DNA of 64,000 nucleotides from Anaerospora hongkongensis. GTDB taxonomy: Bacteria; Bacillota; Negativicutes; Sporomusales; DSM-15969. The notes beneath the pieces were generated by a model that had not been told where the DNA came from, searched no databases, and worked only from the letters and a program-made list of their open reading frames with translations. Both the position numbers and the translations under genes were made by a program. Position 1 is the stretch's first letter. The number at the start of each line of letters is the position of its first letter. The stretch spans positions 310,001-374,000 of the forward strand of contig NZ_SLUI01000001.1 in NCBI RefSeq assembly GCF_004339805.1, written 5' to 3'. This document shows positions 52,948-62,014 of this stretch, in pieces.

Positions 52948-54465
52948 CTATAAAGGCTGCAGATGATTCCGGAAACTAATTGCTTCTGAAATATGAACTG
53001 CATCTATCTTGTCTGCATGACCAAGGTCAGCAATTGTACGGGCTACTTTCACCATCCGGTCATAACTGCGCGCACTTAAATTCATTTTGGTAAATGCCTG
53101 CTTCAATAGTAATTGTGCCTCGTCAGTAAGCTGGCAAGTTGCTTTCAAATGCTTATGTCCCATCTGGGCGTTACAGGCAATTGAGAACTTTTCCAGCCGC
53201 TTCAGTTGAATCTTGCGCGCCTCTGCTACCCGTTCTGCTATTTGTGCTGAGTTCTCCGCAGGTATACTTGCCGTCAGCTCCGTATAGCTTGGCCGCGGAA
53301 CATGGACATGCAGATCAATCCGGTCTAATAATGGACCGGATATTTTTTTGATATAACGGCGGATCTCATTCAGACTGCAAGTGCACTGCTTTTCGGTATC
53401 CGTTGCATAGCCACACGGACAGGGATTCATAGCGGCGATCAGCATGAACTCCGCAGGATAGGCTAAGGATGCGTTAACACGTGATATGTGTACTTCGCCG
53501 TCTTCCAGCGGCTGCCTCAATACCTCCAGAACCGCCCGGGGAAACTCCGGCAGTTCGTCCAAAAATAGTACGCCATTATGGCTTAGCGTCACCTCGCCTG
53601 GACGGGGAATCGTTCCGCCGCCAATCATACCCGCCTGCGAAACAGTATGATGCGGACTGCGGAAGGGCCGGATCGTAATAATATTGTGGTTTTTAAACAA
53701 TCCCGCTGCGCTGTATATTTTAGTTACTTCTAAAGCTTCCTGCCGTATCATGGGGGGAAGTATAGTGGTGATACGCCGGGCCAGCATCGTCTTGCCGGAA
53801 CCTGGTGGTCCGATCATCAATACATTATGGCCGCCTGCGGCTGCAATCTCCAATGCCCGTTTAGCAGTCATCTGCCCCTGGACCTCGGAGAAATCCTCAC
53901 TATGCCATTGCTCCTCCACTACTTCCCTGTTGTTTGCAACGGCTGCAAGCCGGCTCTCTCCCCGTAGATGGCTGACAATCTGTTCCAGCGTGGCTGGCGC
54001 ATAAACCGTAAATTTGCCTGCAATAAGTGCCTCTTTTGCATTGTCGGGTGCCACCATCATTTCAGCCAGCCCGTTAGCAATGCTGTTCATCGCCATCGAC
54101 AATAAGCCGGAAACGCCCCGCAGCTTGCCTTCCAGTGACAATTCCGCAACAAACGCTGTGCGGGTACAGCTGGCTGCCGGTATTTGTCCACTGGCTGCTA
54201 ATATGCCGATTGCAATTGGCAAATCAAGGCCGGAGCTGTCTTTTTTTATATCTGCCGGAGCCAGATTAACCGTTATTCTCCTGGTAGGGAACTCAAATCC
54301 TGAATTATTTATTGCCGCCTTTACGCGTTCGCGTGATTCACGCACGGACGCATCAGGCAGCCCGACAATATCGAGACCGGGAATCCCATTGGAGATATCC
54401 ACTTCTACGGTAATCAGCATTCCATTTAAGCCTAAAATAGTTGACCCAAATACTTGTGCAAACAT
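52948..54465 (-). CDS. YifB/ComM family Mg-chelatase-like AAA+ ATPase
   Basis: A ComM-type hexameric helicase that aids branch migration in transformation in other bacteria. An N-terminal Lon-protease-like domain (PDASVRESRERVKAAINNSGFEFP) precedes the AAA+ module with Walker A GPPGSGKTML (about 220) and FRSPHHTVSQAGMIGGG, and a C-terminal Mg_chelatase domain. The ATG at 54465 is chosen, giving 505 residues. Its usual neighbours dprA and topA lie on the other side of the accessory block. Confidence 0.94.
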   Translation of the reverse strand: MFAQVFGSTILGLNGMLITVEVDISNGIPGLDIVGLPDASVRESRERVKAAINNSGFEFPTRRITVNLAPADIKKDSSGLDLPIAIGILAASGQIPAASCTRTAFVAELSLEGKLRGVSGLLSMAMNSIANGLAEMMVAPDNAKEALIAGKFTVYAPATLEQIVSHLRGESRLAAVANNREVVEEQWHSEDFSEVQGQMTAKRALEIAAAGGHNVLMIGPPGSGKTMLARRITTILPPMIRQEALEVTKIYSAAGLFKNHNIITIRPFRSPHHTVSQAGMIGGGTIPRPGEVTLSHNGVLFLDELPEFPRAVLEVLRQPLEDGEVHISRVNASLAYPAEFMLIAAMNPCPCGYATDTEKQCTCSLNEIRRYIKKISGPLLDRIDLHVHVPRPSYTELTASIPAENSAQIAERVAEARKIQLKRLEKFSIACNAQMGHKHLKATCQLTDEAQLLLKQAFTKMNLSARSYDRMVKVARTIADLGHADKIDAVHISEAISFRNHLQPL

Positions 54466-54505
54466 AAAACCCACCAGTCTTCCTTTACGACGTTATGCGC
54501 TCTAT

Positions 54506-54865
54506 TTATCGACCAAAGGCATTTATTATATGATTGCATACAGGCTTACCTTCGCCTGCAATCATCACTTCCAAGATATCAAAGCGTATAGGTAAACGAG
54601 TATTGTTTGTATAATTCAGATAATTCAAGGCAGTATTAATAATTTTATCTTGCTTTTTTCGGTTAACAGCCTGAGCCGGAGTGCCGAAAAGCACAGATCG
54701 CCGTGTTTTTACTTCTACAAACACGATCATGCCACTTTTTTTGACGATAATATCAATCTCGCCGATCCTGCAGCGAAACCGGCGGGCAAGCAGCTGATAG
54801 CCTTGCTGCTGCAGAAAAGCCACAGCCAGATCTTCACCTTGTTCTCCCAGTTTAAGATGATTCAT
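54506..54865 (-). CDS. YraN family (UPF0102) endonuclease-like protein
   Basis: A small restriction-fold protein. The nuclease-type core is RRFRCRIGEIDIIVKKSGMIVFVEVKTRRS, with Glu, Asp and Glu-x-Lys in place. At 119 residues it is typical. The ATG follows AGGAGG. Cellular role is unproven. Confidence 0.93.
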   Translation of the reverse strand: MNHLKLGEQGEDLAVAFLQQQGYQLLARRFRCRIGEIDIIVKKSGMIVFVEVKTRRSVLFGTPAQAVNRKKQDKIINTALNYLNYTNNTRLPIRFDILEVMIAGEGKPVCNHIINAFGR

Positions 54866-54900
54866 AGTTATGCCTCCTTTTGTGATAATTCCCTAAAAAA

Positions 54901-54932
54901 AACCAACATCCTGCCAAATCAGGATGTTGGTT
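54901..54932 (-). terminator. Terminator after the HD-GYP gene
   Basis: CCAACATCCTG and CAGGATGTTGG form a perfect 11-bp stem, extended by A-T pairs; TTTTTTTT follows on the minus strand. Confidence 0.9.
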
Positions 54933-54951
54933 AGACAATTTCAGGTAAATT

Positions 54952-56016
54952 TTACCGTTCTACTACATCAGCAATATAGAGCTGCGGATGTTTGGACAGG
55001 TCGATCTCCAGCAATTGCGTTACTCTTTGTTTATGTTCGTCAATGACGATGCGTACAACCGGCTGACGCTTCGATTCGCGGGAAATATCAACAACCACTC
55101 CGATTTGATTATTATTCAATCTAACAACTGTCCCTATCGGATAAGCCGCAATGTTTTCCGCAAATTTTTCCACAATCTCCGCATCAAAATAGCTCCCGCC
55201 TGCCTTGAGAATAATCGCTAGCGCTTCATAGACCGGTATCGCCTTTCGGTAAGCAGTATCGGATACCAAGGCATCATATACGTCGGCAATCGCAACAATT
55301 TGTGCAAAAGGATGGATTTGTTCTCCCTGTAAGCCGCGTGGATAGCCGCAGCCATCCAGCCGCTCATGATGCTGATACGCACAGTGAGCAGATAACAGGC
55401 TGATATCCGGATTCTTTCTAAGGATCTCAAAGCCCAGCTGAGGATGTTTTTTTATTTCCTCATTTTCTGCAGCCGTCAGACGGCCTGTTTTATTGACGAT
55501 CTCCGCTGAGATCTCTATTTTTCCTACATCATGCAGCAGCGCGCCTATCCCTAAGTCCCTCAGGCGCAGTTCATCATAGCCCAGCCTGATTCCGGTCATG
55601 ATCGAAATAATACAAACATTGACCGAATGAGTGAATAGATAATCCGCTTTCGAACGCATATCAATAAAGTTCAGCAATATTCCCGCATTAAGACTCAGCT
55701 CATCAACCAGCATATTGGTAACCTGTTTGGCCTGCGTGGCATCCACACCTTTGCCCACCCGGATCTTTTCCAGGATAGCTTTCGAATTCATGACAGCTTC
55801 CATACGGACTTTTTCGCTGACTACATCCGGAATATCAATATCTGCTGTTAAATCATCATCTACATACACATAGGTAAGGTCCAATTCCTGTAAGCGAGCC
55901 AAATAATGTTCTTTCAGTTCCACTCCGGCATTGAGCAGTATTTGTCCGTCAGCATTGTATAAAGGCTTCGCAAGCTTCATACCGGCAGTGATATTTTCCA
56001 GTAAAATCCGGCGCAT
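54952..56016 (-). CDS. HD-GYP domain phosphodiesterase
   Basis: Likely degrades cyclic di-GMP. An N-terminal region (about 1-115, KLAKPLYNADGQILLNAG) is the DUF3391-like part; the HD-GYP domain carries LLHDVGKIEISAEIVNKTGRLT and the signature HHERLDGCGYPRGLQ, followed by DVYDALVSDTAYRKA. A C-terminal region with VVRLNNNQIGVVVDISRES ends the protein. No receiver domain. Could tune motility via cyclic di-GMP. Confidence 0.92.
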   Translation of the reverse strand: MRRILLENITAGMKLAKPLYNADGQILLNAGVELKEHYLARLQELDLTYVYVDDDLTADIDIPDVVSEKVRMEAVMNSKAILEKIRVGKGVDATQAKQVTNMLVDELSLNAGILLNFIDMRSKADYLFTHSVNVCIISIMTGIRLGYDELRLRDLGIGALLHDVGKIEISAEIVNKTGRLTAAENEEIKKHPQLGFEILRKNPDISLLSAHCAYQHHERLDGCGYPRGLQGEQIHPFAQIVAIADVYDALVSDTAYRKAIPVYEALAIILKAGGSYFDAEIVEKFAENIAAYPIGTVVRLNNNQIGVVVDISRESKRQPVVRIVIDEHKQRVTQLLEIDLSKHPQLYIADVVER

Positions 56017-56018
56017 TG

Positions 56019-56321
56019 TTACCTCCTATAGGTTTGTTGACCTAGTCGCTGATCAATGCGAAATATGTACGCCAAGACTTCAGCAACAACCTTGTATAAT
56101 TCAGGGGGAATTTCTCTATCAAGTTCGACAGCCATCAGCATCCCTGCCATGGTACTGTTCTGATACAGCGGGACTGAATGCTGTACTGCTGTGTTAATAA
56201 TTTGTTCGGCAGTAAAACCGGTGCCTTTTGCTACGATGCGGGGAGCCGTGTCCTTATCCTCCCTGTAGCGCACCGCTACTGCTTGTTTCGGTTTCGGAAT
56301 ATTTTTATCTTCCGTTTCCAT
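56019..56321 (-). CDS. Stand-alone FlhB C-terminal-domain-like protein (YlqH type)
   Basis: About 100 residues matching the cytoplasmic autocleavage domain of FlhB/EscU (AVAVRYREDKDTAPRIVAKGTGFTAEQIINTAVQHSVPLYQN) without its membrane part and without the NPTH cleavage motif. In Bacillus the homologue is YlqH; it may contribute to export switching. The ATG at 56321 is preferred over an upstream GTG. Function not established. Confidence 0.85.
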   Translation of the reverse strand: METEDKNIPKPKQAVAVRYREDKDTAPRIVAKGTGFTAEQIINTAVQHSVPLYQNSTMAGMLMAVELDREIPPELYKVVAEVLAYIFRIDQRLGQQTYRR

Positions 56322-56352
56322 TTTGGCAGCCCTCACTCCCTACCGGTAATAA

Positions 56353-57153
56353 CTAAAAAAGTGCTAGTTCCTGCGTTGTTGTCAGCATCGATTTTATCGG
56401 CTCAAAACTCGTGCGATGGATAGGACAAGGGCCAACTTGCTGCAGTGCTGCCTGATGTTCTTTTGTGGCATAACCTTTATTTTTGGCAAATCCGTATTCC
56501 GGATATAGCTTATCATACTCCAGCATCAATCGATCCCGTTCAACCTTAGCAATAATAGAAGCAGCTGCGATGGAAGCGCTAAGTGCATCACCATTAATGA
56601 TCGACTGGCAGGGAATGGATAATTTCCGCAGCGGAACGGCATCAATCAGCGCGGCTTCCGGCTGCAGCGCAAGGCTGCTTAAGACCTGATACATTCCTTG
56701 GACCGTCGCCTGATAGATATTGATTTCATCAATGATATTGACATCAATGACCGCATATTCCACGGCTAAGGCAATCTGATGAATTGTGGTATATAACTCT
56801 TCCCGGCGCGCCGGTGTTAATTGTTTGGAATCATTCAGCTCCGGTATCTGACACTCAGCCGGAAGCACGACTGCCCCCACAACTACCGGACCGGCAAGCG
56901 GCCCCCGCCCTGCCTCATCTACACCGGCAACATATTGGTAGCCTTGCGCATAAAATTCACGTTCAAAAACATATAACTGACGAATACGTTCTTGTTCGGC
57001 AGCGGCTTGTTCTCTTTTTTGCTGCCAGCGGTTGACCAGCTTAGCTATGGAACTGCGCGTATCAGCTTTTAATTGATGAATCAGTTCTTCACTACACTCT
57101 TGCTGCTGCAGCAACCGGGTAACTTCACTAACAGTTAGATTCGAAATATTCAA
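56353..57153 (-). CDS. rnhB: Ribonuclease HII
   Basis: Removes ribonucleotides and RNA primers from DNA. The catalytic acids are in VAGVDEAGRGPLAGPVVVGAVVL and IDAVPLRKL (Asp), and the ending GFAKNKGYATKEHQAAL, HRTSFEPI is typical. An N-terminal helical extension of about 70 residues is present, as in Bacillus RnhB. TTG start six bases after GGAGG. Confidence 0.95.
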   Translation of the reverse strand: MNISNLTVSEVTRLLQQQECSEELIHQLKADTRSSIAKLVNRWQQKREQAAAEQERIRQLYVFEREFYAQGYQYVAGVDEAGRGPLAGPVVVGAVVLPAECQIPELNDSKQLTPARREELYTTIHQIALAVEYAVIDVNIIDEINIYQATVQGMYQVLSSLALQPEAALIDAVPLRKLSIPCQSIINGDALSASIAAASIIAKVERDRLMLEYDKLYPEYGFAKNKGYATKEHQAALQQVGPCPIHRTSFEPIKSMLTTTQELALF

Positions 57154-57241
57154 ATTCTTCCTCCATTTTTGGCCTGGGCAACTATAAGTTAGTTATATTC
57201 TTGGCTTAATCGGCAAATCCTTTTTCAGAGCAAAAAAACAA

Positions 57242-57268
57242 ACAGACTGGCAGTAACTGCCAGTCTGT
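57242..57268 (-). terminator. Terminator after rbgA
   Basis: ACAGACTGGCAG and CTGCCAGTCTGT form a perfect 12-bp stem with a TAA loop; TTTGTTTTTTTG follows on the minus strand. It touches the rbgA stop and separates it from rnhB. Confidence 0.9.
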
Positions 57269-58125
57269 CACTCAATCGGATCTACTTTATCCAGGGTAAA
57301 TTGGCCGAGCTTTCCTGCCCGGAATTCATTTAAAATAATCCGGCGCACTTTTTCAAAATCAACGATGCCGCCGCCCCGCAAGCATCCCCGGCGCTCACCG
57401 ATCAGCGTCAATAAGGCTTCAGCATCCTCGGGGAGCGGTGCTGTGAGATTATATCGTTCAATCAATCGCTCGCTATACTGCTCACGCAGCAGCATCAGCA
57501 AGCGAACAATAACATCTTCCATGTCATATACGTCATCCGAAATAGCCCCTGTAACTGCCAGCTTAAACGCTACATCTTGATCTTCCAGCTTGGGCCAAAG
57601 GACACCGGGAGTATCGAGTAATTCGAGATTCCTGCCTATTTTGATCCACTGCTTTCCACGGGTAACGCCCGGCTTATCAGCGGTTCGTACAGTAGCAGTC
57701 CCCAGTAATTTATTAATTAAGGAAGATTTGCCCACATTCGGAATCCCCAGAATCATCGCACGTACCGCTCGTGCCCGCATCCCTTTTGCTTCCCAGGCCT
57801 TTATCTTGGCACTGGCTGCAGCCTCAACCTGATTCACCAGCATCTTAGCGCCTTTACCGCTGACGGCTTCTAATGCTACAACCTGAAACCCTTGCCCGCG
57901 AAAATAACGTATCCACTTTTCCAGCTCTTCCGGCTCCGCCAGATCGGCTTTATTCAAAGCCACAATCCGTGGCTTGTGTTCCACAACCTGATCAATTACC
58001 GGGTTTGCACTACTGATTGGGATACGTGCATCCAGTAATTCTACTACCACATCAACAAGTTTTAAATGCTCCCGGATCATGCGGTGAGCTTTGGCCATAT
58101 GGCCGGGAAACCAATTTATATGCAC
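57268..58125 (-). CDS. rbgA: Ribosome biogenesis GTPase RbgA (YlqF)
   Basis: A circularly permuted GTPase needed for late 50S assembly. The permuted order is visible: NKxD motif VALNKADL comes before the P-loop LGIPNVGKSSLINKLLG, then the DTPGVLWPK switch. The start HINWFPGHMAKAHRMIREHL is the family signature. GTG start after GGAGG. It is 285 residues. Confidence 0.96.
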   Translation of the reverse strand: MHINWFPGHMAKAHRMIREHLKLVDVVVELLDARIPISSANPVIDQVVEHKPRIVALNKADLAEPEELEKWIRYFRGQGFQVVALEAVSGKGAKMLVNQVEAAASAKIKAWEAKGMRARAVRAMILGIPNVGKSSLINKLLGTATVRTADKPGVTRGKQWIKIGRNLELLDTPGVLWPKLEDQDVAFKLAVTGAISDDVYDMEDVIVRLLMLLREQYSERLIERYNLTAPLPEDAEALLTLIGERRGCLRGGGIVDFEKVRRIILNEFRAGKLGQFTLDKVDPIE

Positions 58126-58169
58126 GGAACGCTTCCTCCACCCTTAACGCTTATTTCACTAGTGTGCAG

Positions 58170-58715
58170 TTAAGGAAGGGTTTTTATGTGATCAATCGGC
58201 CAAAAAACCATGACCGCTTTCCCTTTAACCATATCTAACGGCACAAATCCAACATCGCGGAACCGGCTGTCTTCTGAGTTATTCCGGTTATCTCCCATAA
58301 CAAAGATCGTCCCTTCCGGAACGGTAGCCAGCGGATAGGATCCACGGGTCTTTTCCAGTATGTACGTTTCATTTAAAAGCTGCCCATTGAGAAATACCCG
58401 TCCATCTTTAAGCTCAATCGTATCACCGGCAACCGCAATGACTCGTTTAATAAAATCACGACTGGGATCCCGGGGATACTTGAAGACCAATACATCTCCT
58501 CTTTCCGGCTGTTTAAAATGATAGATAAACTTATTGACAACCAGCCGTTCACTGTTTACCAGCGTGGGACGCATAGAAGGACCTTCAACCATATAAAGCT
58601 CAACAATAAAGTATCTGATAAAAAAGGCCAGCACAACGGCAATAAGAATGGAAATAACCCAATCTTTAATTTCCTGGCCTAATGCACTGTTATTCAAATT
58701 AATCCTCCTTATCAA
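58170..58715 (-). CDS. lepB: Signal peptidase I
   Basis: Membrane serine protease that cleaves secretory signal peptides. One N-terminal helix (WVISILIAVVLAFFIRYFIV) is followed by the Ser in VEGPSMRPTL (about 42) and the Lys in DFIKRVIAVAGD (about 83); box E is GDNRNNSEDSRFRDVG. At 181 residues it is the Gram-positive type. It lies between rplS and rbgA, an order common in Negativicutes and Bacillus relatives. Confidence 0.95.
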   Translation of the reverse strand: MIRRINLNNSALGQEIKDWVISILIAVVLAFFIRYFIVELYMVEGPSMRPTLVNSERLVVNKFIYHFKQPERGDVLVFKYPRDPSRDFIKRVIAVAGDTIELKDGRVFLNGQLLNETYILEKTRGSYPLATVPEGTIFVMGDNRNNSEDSRFRDVGFVPLDMVKGKAVMVFWPIDHIKTLP

Positions 58716-58721
58716 ATGAAG

Positions 58722-58747
58722 AATAGGGACTGTATACAGTCCCTATT
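58722..58747. repeat. Perfect 26-bp palindrome between rplS and lepB
   Basis: AATAGGGACTGTA followed by its exact complement TACAGTCCCTATT, with no loop. It may form a cruciform or tight hairpin in the transcript, or be a protein-binding site. It has no U-run, so it is a poor terminator, but it could cut expression between rplS and lepB. Confidence 0.7.
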
Positions 58748-58753
58748 ATGATA

Positions 58754-59095
58754 CTAACGTCTTTCTTTAATACGTGCAGCTTTACCGGTTAAGTTACGGA
58801 GATAGTATAATTTAGCCCGGCGTACAATACCTCTGCGCATTACTTCAATTTTGTCAATACGCGGAGAGTGAACCGGGAATGTACGCTCAACGCCAACATT
58901 ATAAGATACGCGTCTTACAGTAAAGGTTTCCCGAACGCCTCCACTTTTCCGATTGATGACAACACCTTCAAATACCTGGATACGTTCGCGGTTTCCTTCG
59001 ACGACCTTTACATGGACACGAACGGTGTCTCCTGGTCTGAAAGAAGGAATGTCCTGACGAAGTTGTTCTTGTTCGAGAGCTCTGATAATATCCAC
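58754..59095 (-). CDS. rplS: 50S ribosomal protein L19
   Basis: L19 stabilises the 30S-50S bridge. The sequence [71 protein letters not shown] is unmistakable. It is 113 residues. It has its own promoter and a short leader. Confidence 0.98.
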   Translation of the reverse strand: MDIIRALEQEQLRQDIPSFRPGDTVRVHVKVVEGNRERIQVFEGVVINRKSGGVRETFTVRRVSYNVGVERTFPVHSPRIDKIEVMRRGIVRRAKLYYLRNLTGKAARIKERR

Positions 59096-59202
59096 TATAT
59101 TTCCTCCTTATACTTGATGTTCGTACCTAGCTCCTGTCGGCAGGCAGCGGACCATCCGTATTACACGTCAATTATTGTAACATATACTTAAGAAGAGCAC
59201 AA
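59096..59202 (-). promoter_or_regulatory. Promoter and leader of rplS (candidate L19 leader)
   Basis: On the minus strand TTGTGC (59202-59197), 17 bases, TACAAT (59179-59174); predicted start near 59167. The 70-base leader contains GGTCCGCTGC and a hairpin CCTGCCGACAGG, as might fit an autoregulatory L19 leader, which is known in Firmicutes; the match to that family is not checked. Confidence 0.5.
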
Positions 59203-59210
59203 GCCCTGAG

Positions 59211-59798
59211 CTAATTCTGCCACCAGGCTTCCCCCTGAAGCCGGTCGAGAATAATAGCTACAGCAGACCGTACAGGCAAATGATTATAATCTCCCGGCCC
59301 ATAAATAGGCTCCAGAATATAATCGAATTGCTCCATTACCGACTGTTCAATACCCCAGCCAGTACCAAACAATAGCAATACTGGTCGTTCTCCTTGCTGA
59401 ATGACCTGCCGCATTGCCGGATAAGAAATCGTATTGGCATACTTTCTCGCGTCAGTTGTGACAATAAAAGGTGCTGCACCTTCCAATCGTTCTACTTCAG
59501 CTGCCGCTTGAGCGATAGACGGACAAGTCTCCAGAATACTGAACGCCTCACGCCGGTCAGGATTATACTGACTACCGTATCCTTTACGCCAATGATCAAT
59601 AATTTCCTGCGCCAAACTTACCTGACTCTCAATATGATGAATAACAAAGTATTTCTTCACATCGTAGGTTCTGGCGGTCCGGGCAATATCGTGAATATCA
59701 AAATTAGTGATTGCTGTTGTAACGATCTCTTCTCGCTTATTATAAATAGGATAATGAACTAATCCAATATATAACCGTGCCGACACGTTAGCCTCCAA
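59211..59798 (-). CDS. SPOUT-family RNA methyltransferase (PF09936 type)
   Basis: A SAM-dependent RNA methyltransferase of the trefoil-knot SPOUT class, with [39 protein letters not shown] at the N-terminus and the knot-region motif [48 protein letters not shown]. It overlaps trmD by 11 bases, the usual arrangement in Clostridia-like genomes. RNA target unknown. Confidence 0.88.
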   Translation of the reverse strand: MEANVSARLYIGLVHYPIYNKREEIVTTAITNFDIHDIARTARTYDVKKYFVIHHIESQVSLAQEIIDHWRKGYGSQYNPDRREAFSILETCPSIAQAAAEVERLEGAAPFIVTTDARKYANTISYPAMRQVIQQGERPVLLLFGTGWGIEQSVMEQFDYILEPIYGPGDYNHLPVRSAVAIILDRLQGEAWWQN

Positions 59799-60543
59799 AT
59801 TGTTCTTCCCGTATTTCTGCCAGCAATTGCTGATCGAGCGGCTCTAATGTTGCTGACTCGAGCAAATCAGGCCGTCGCAGCAGCGTATTTTTAAGCGACT
59901 GTTTGCGGCGCCACCGGGCAATTTTGGCATGATCGCCGCTGACTAAGATATCAGGAACCTGCCAGCCGCGGAAGTCGCGCGGTCTTGTATAGTGAGGATG
60001 CTCAAGCAGCCCATCATAAAAAGAATCCTGTTCGGCGGAAGCACTAGCACCTAAGACTCCCGGCAGCATGCGGGCAACCGCATCAACCACAATCATTGCC
60101 GGCAACTCGCCACCCGTTAGCACAAAATCTCCAATTGACAATGCTTCATCAACCAGATGTTCCCGGACGCGCTCATCAATACCTTCGTAATGACCGCACA
60201 GTAAAATCAGCTGTTCATACTGAGCCAGCTCTTTTGCCTTATCCTGCGTAAAGGTTGCACCGCCTGGGCACATGAGGAGAATTTTTCTCTTCTCCCGTCC
60301 GCTCTTTTCGATAATATCCTCAACAGCAAAAAACAGCGGATCAGGCTTCATAACCATACCCGCGCCTCCGCCAAAAGGAGTATCATCAACAATGCGGTGT
60401 TTATCTCTGGCATAGTCCCGGGGATTTGTAACAACCGTTTCTAAGATTCCTGCTTCACGGGCTCGTTTAATAATGCTATGTCCAAATGGGCCGTCAAACA
60501 TTTCGGGAAACAAGGAAACAATGTCAATTCTCACTGTCATCAT
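59788..60543 (-). CDS. trmD: tRNA (guanine-37-N1)-methyltransferase TrmD
   Basis: Methylates G37 of tRNA to prevent frameshifting. Motifs: [23 protein letters not shown] at the start, [32 protein letters not shown] and [15 protein letters not shown], the SAM-binding knot. It is 251 residues and overlaps rimM by 20 bases. Confidence 0.97.
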   Translation of the reverse strand: MMTVRIDIVSLFPEMFDGPFGHSIIKRAREAGILETVVTNPRDYARDKHRIVDDTPFGGGAGMVMKPDPLFFAVEDIIEKSGREKRKILLMCPGGATFTQDKAKELAQYEQLILLCGHYEGIDERVREHLVDEALSIGDFVLTGGELPAMIVVDAVARMLPGVLGASASAEQDSFYDGLLEHPHYTRPRDFRGWQVPDILVSGDHAKIARWRRKQSLKNTLLRRPDLLESATLEPLDQQLLAEIREEQFGG

Positions 60544-61039
60544 CCCATTCTTCCTGGAGCTTTACAACTATTTTTTTCCCGGGAATATCAATTTGACGTA
60601 CTACTTCTTTTAATGCTGGAATCAACAACGGTTTTTCATTTGCTTTTTCAGCAATATAAACATCGTTGCTGCCTGTTTGCAGAATATCCGTTATTTCTCC
60701 TAAATAGTCACCGGATTCGGTATAAACCGCTAAGCCGATAATATCAAAAAAGTAGTAATGCCCTTCCGGCAATACCACTGCATCTTCACGTCTTACCTTT
60801 ATTAGTTTACCCCGCAGCTGCTCTGCATCATTCATGGTTTGAATACTGCGGAATTTAATCAACACAAACTGCTTATGAAAACGGGCACTTTCCACCGTCA
60901 GTTTGGCCCCGTCATCAGTATACACCGCTTCCAGCTGGTGAAACCGTTCGGGAAAATCAGTAAGCGGAATAACACGGACGTCACCCCGCACGCCGTGCGG
61001 GGCAACTATTTTTCCGATAATGACTTGGTTATCAGCCAC
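60524..61039 (-). CDS. rimM: Ribosome maturation factor RimM
   Basis: Assists 30S head assembly by binding S19. The N-terminal RimM domain has [25 protein letters not shown] and the C-terminal PRC barrel has [37 protein letters not shown]. It is 171 residues and ends within trmD. Confidence 0.96.
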   Translation of the reverse strand: MADNQVIIGKIVAPHGVRGDVRVIPLTDFPERFHQLEAVYTDDGAKLTVESARFHKQFVLIKFRSIQTMNDAEQLRGKLIKVRREDAVVLPEGHYYFFDIIGLAVYTESGDYLGEITDILQTGSNDVYIAEKANEKPLLIPALKEVVRQIDIPGKKIVVKLQEEWDDDSEN

Positions 61040-61041
61040 GA

Positions 61042-61449
61042 TTAGCTGCGAAAGGCAATGACTTTGCCGTCTTCCAGTAAAATCTCACTGCCCATTAATT
61101 TATGCAAATCGTCACCAACACTCACGGTGATAAAACGCTCCATAGTTCCCTGAACAATTTCAGCACCAATCTCGAGTTGCGCAGTTTCTTTCAATTTTTC
61201 CGTCATATGATTTTTAAATTCAAAGCGCTTCTGCTTTTCCTCTTCGATTTGCTGACGTAAAGCTACAAGTCCTTGTGCATCCTGTTTAGCCTGTTCGGCC
61301 ATAACCCGTTTAGCATGAAATTCAATTTGCTGCAACTCAATGTCAGCCTTCTTAATACCATCCTGAATTTCAGCGGCCAAGCGCGCTTTCAGATCTTCCG
61401 TCACTTTTGCTTTAATAGTTACCGGGCATTTCAAGGTCATATTATCCAT
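61042..61449 (-). CDS. YlqD family protein
   Basis: A conserved Firmicutes gene between the KH-domain gene and rimM. The first part (LKCPVTIKAKVTEDLKARLAAEI) and last (ISVGDDLHKLMGSEILLEDGKVI) flank a helical, coiled-coil middle. No function has been demonstrated; an RNA or ribosome link is suggested only by context. Confidence 0.85.
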   Translation of the reverse strand: MDNMTLKCPVTIKAKVTEDLKARLAAEIQDGIKKADIELQQIEFHAKRVMAEQAKQDAQGLVALRQQIEEEKQKRFEFKNHMTEKLKETAQLEIGAEIVQGTMERFITVSVGDDLHKLMGSEILLEDGKVIAFRS

Positions 61450-61464
61450 GTCCGCTCCACCTTC

Positions 61465-61692
61465 TTAGACAATTTCCACTGTCACTTTCTTGTTTTCACG
61501 GGTAGCCGCAGCCTTAACTACAGTTCTGACAGCTTTGGCGATCCGGCCTTGCTTGCCAATGATCTTTCCCATATCATCAGAAGCTACCCGCAATTCAAGA
61601 ACAGTAGAGTTGTCTTCTTCAACAACTGTTACACTGACTTGCTCCGGATTCTTTACTAAAGCTTTGGCGATAACTTCCACTAAGTCTTTCAT
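61465..61692 (-). CDS. khpA: KH-domain RNA-binding protein KhpA
   Basis: A single KH domain of 75 residues with the GxxG loop in IGKQGRIAKAVRTVVKAAA. KhpA binds RNA with KhpB and affects division and cell size in other Firmicutes. It sits between ylqD and rpsP, the conserved place. Confidence 0.94.
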   Translation of the reverse strand: MKDLVEVIAKALVKNPEQVSVTVVEEDNSTVLELRVASDDMGKIIGKQGRIAKAVRTVVKAAATRENKKVTVEIV

Positions 61693-61697
61693 AGTTA

Positions 61698-61979
61698 TTA
61701 CGCCTCTTTCTTATTACGCTTCAGTTCGTCCCATTTTTTCATGATACCGGTTTTGCTGAGCAAAGATTTAACAGTATCAGTAGGTTGAGCACCTTTTTGC
61801 AGCCAGTTGATAGCTTTTTCTTCATCAATTTTGATTACAGCGGGCTCAGTAGTTGAATCATAGTGACCCAAAGTCTCGATGGAACGACCATCACGAGGAG
61901 CACGGGAATCAGCTACAACCAAACGGTAAAACGGGCTTTTCTTAGCACCCATACGCATTAAACGAATTTTAACTGCCAT
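61698..61979 (-). CDS. rpsP: 30S ribosomal protein S16
   Basis: S16 is an early-binding 30S protein. The start [40 protein letters not shown] is diagnostic. It is 93 residues with a GGAGG site upstream. Confidence 0.98.
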   Translation of the reverse strand: MAVKIRLMRMGAKKSPFYRLVVADSRAPRDGRSIETLGHYDSTTEPAVIKIDEEKAINWLQKGAQPTDTVKSLLSKTGIMKKWDELKRNKKEA

Positions 61980-62014
61980 TTACAATCACCTCCTTTACAA
62001 AATAGCTGCCCTGC

